Shown: in pieces, positions 64,000-64,000 of the stretch
How positions within the stretch are numbered: position 1 is the stretch's first letter
How the letters are laid out: every line of letters starts with the position of its first letter
Assembly: GCA_964476515.1 (NCBI GenBank)
Contig: CAYZAY010000001.1
Span: forward strand, 1 to 64,000
From: JASMHC01 sp964476515
Lineage (GTDB): Bacteria > Pseudomonadota > Alphaproteobacteria > Rhodobacterales > Rhodobacteraceae
Length of the DNA: 64,000 bases
Direction: 5' to 3'
The notes under the pieces: model-generated
What the model saw: only the letters and a program-made list of their open reading frames with translations
Told to the model about the DNA's origin: nothing
Database searches by the model: none
Program-made: the position numbers and the translations under genes

Positions 64000-64000
64000 T

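Noticed and set aside
1..64000. CRISPR array, prophage or insertion sequence
   Set aside because: No regularly spaced repeats, integrase, transposase or phage structural genes were found on either strand.

Overview
The window reads as chromosomal DNA of a marine alphaproteobacterium of the Roseobacter group (Rhodobacteraceae/Roseobacteraceae). The evidence is the gene set: a 44-residue aa3-type cytochrome c oxidase subunit IV, a large ETF-ubiquinone oxidoreductase, a UbiA plus long-chain polyprenyl synthase pair, poly-hydroxybutyrate genes phaA-phaB, alphaproteobacterial-type GshA, a DmdC-like acyl-CoA dehydrogenase and an FAD-oxidoreductase/SelD fusion. GC looks to be in the mid-50s. Coding density is high and genes are short, mostly on mixed strands, with many 1-4 nt overlaps. 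No rRNA, tRNA, insertion sequence, CRISPR array or prophage was recognised. Two runs of ten N (10793-10802 and 47440-47449) show a draft scaffold.

Layout. 0-4 kb: VanZ-like protein, a sulfatase-maturase-type radical SAM enzyme, then a CnoX-like thioredoxin, a Lon N-domain protein and Trm112 in one run. 4-10 kb: argC, a broken tag gene, an EAL phosphodiesterase, phaA-phaB, a DMT exporter and a YdcH-like protein. 10-18 kb: TrmN6/DUF2007 opposite a polyprenyl synthase, ispE, a TPR exported protein, a LytTR gene interrupted by an amber codon, ETF-QO and greA. 18-26 kb: a conserved membrane protein, azlCD, a lipoprotein, the cytochrome oxidase peptide, a DUF6173-like/MBL/acyl-CoA dehydrogenase operon, Sua5, YqgE and a DsbD-domain protein. 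26-33 kb: an RND pump with its adaptor, moaB and a family-4-like uracil-DNA glycosylase. 33-45 kb: pyrB, a small membrane protein and a dihydroorotase-like gene, then plsY, gshA, a frameshifted GNAT gene, rsmE, ubiA, an OmpA protein, TauE, and moaE-moaD-pgsA. 45.6-53.3 kb: a CocE-type hydrolase and a complete oligopeptide-type ABC importer. 53.3-64 kb: uvrC, a Ca/Na antiporter, a small zinc-ribbon peptide, an S49 peptidase, an orphan ABC-2 permease, an SH3 protein, D-2-hydroxyacid dehydrogenase, adenine deaminase and the selD fusion.

Functional links: quinone biosynthesis (polyprenyl synthase, UbiA) feeds electron entry through the acyl-CoA dehydrogenase and ETF-QO to the aa3 oxidase; MoaB/MoaD/MoaE serve molybdopterin; PyrB with a PyrC-like partner serves pyrimidine synthesis; CnoX-like and Lon-domain proteins suggest proteostasis; the CocE-type hydrolase and ABC importer suggest uptake of peptides or amide/ester-linked substrates.

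Most of the window is ordinary core genome. The most interesting points are: a PyrC homologue that has lost its metal ligands and catalytic Asp while sitting in a pyrB operon; a 63-bp palindromic element carried in frame inside rsmE; a uracil-DNA glycosylase lacking three of the four family-4 iron-sulfur cysteines; three independently broken genes (tag, LytTR, GNAT); an importer block lying between uvrC and pgsA; and a scaffold gap whose two flanks share a 20-bp overlap, so the join is probably an artefact.
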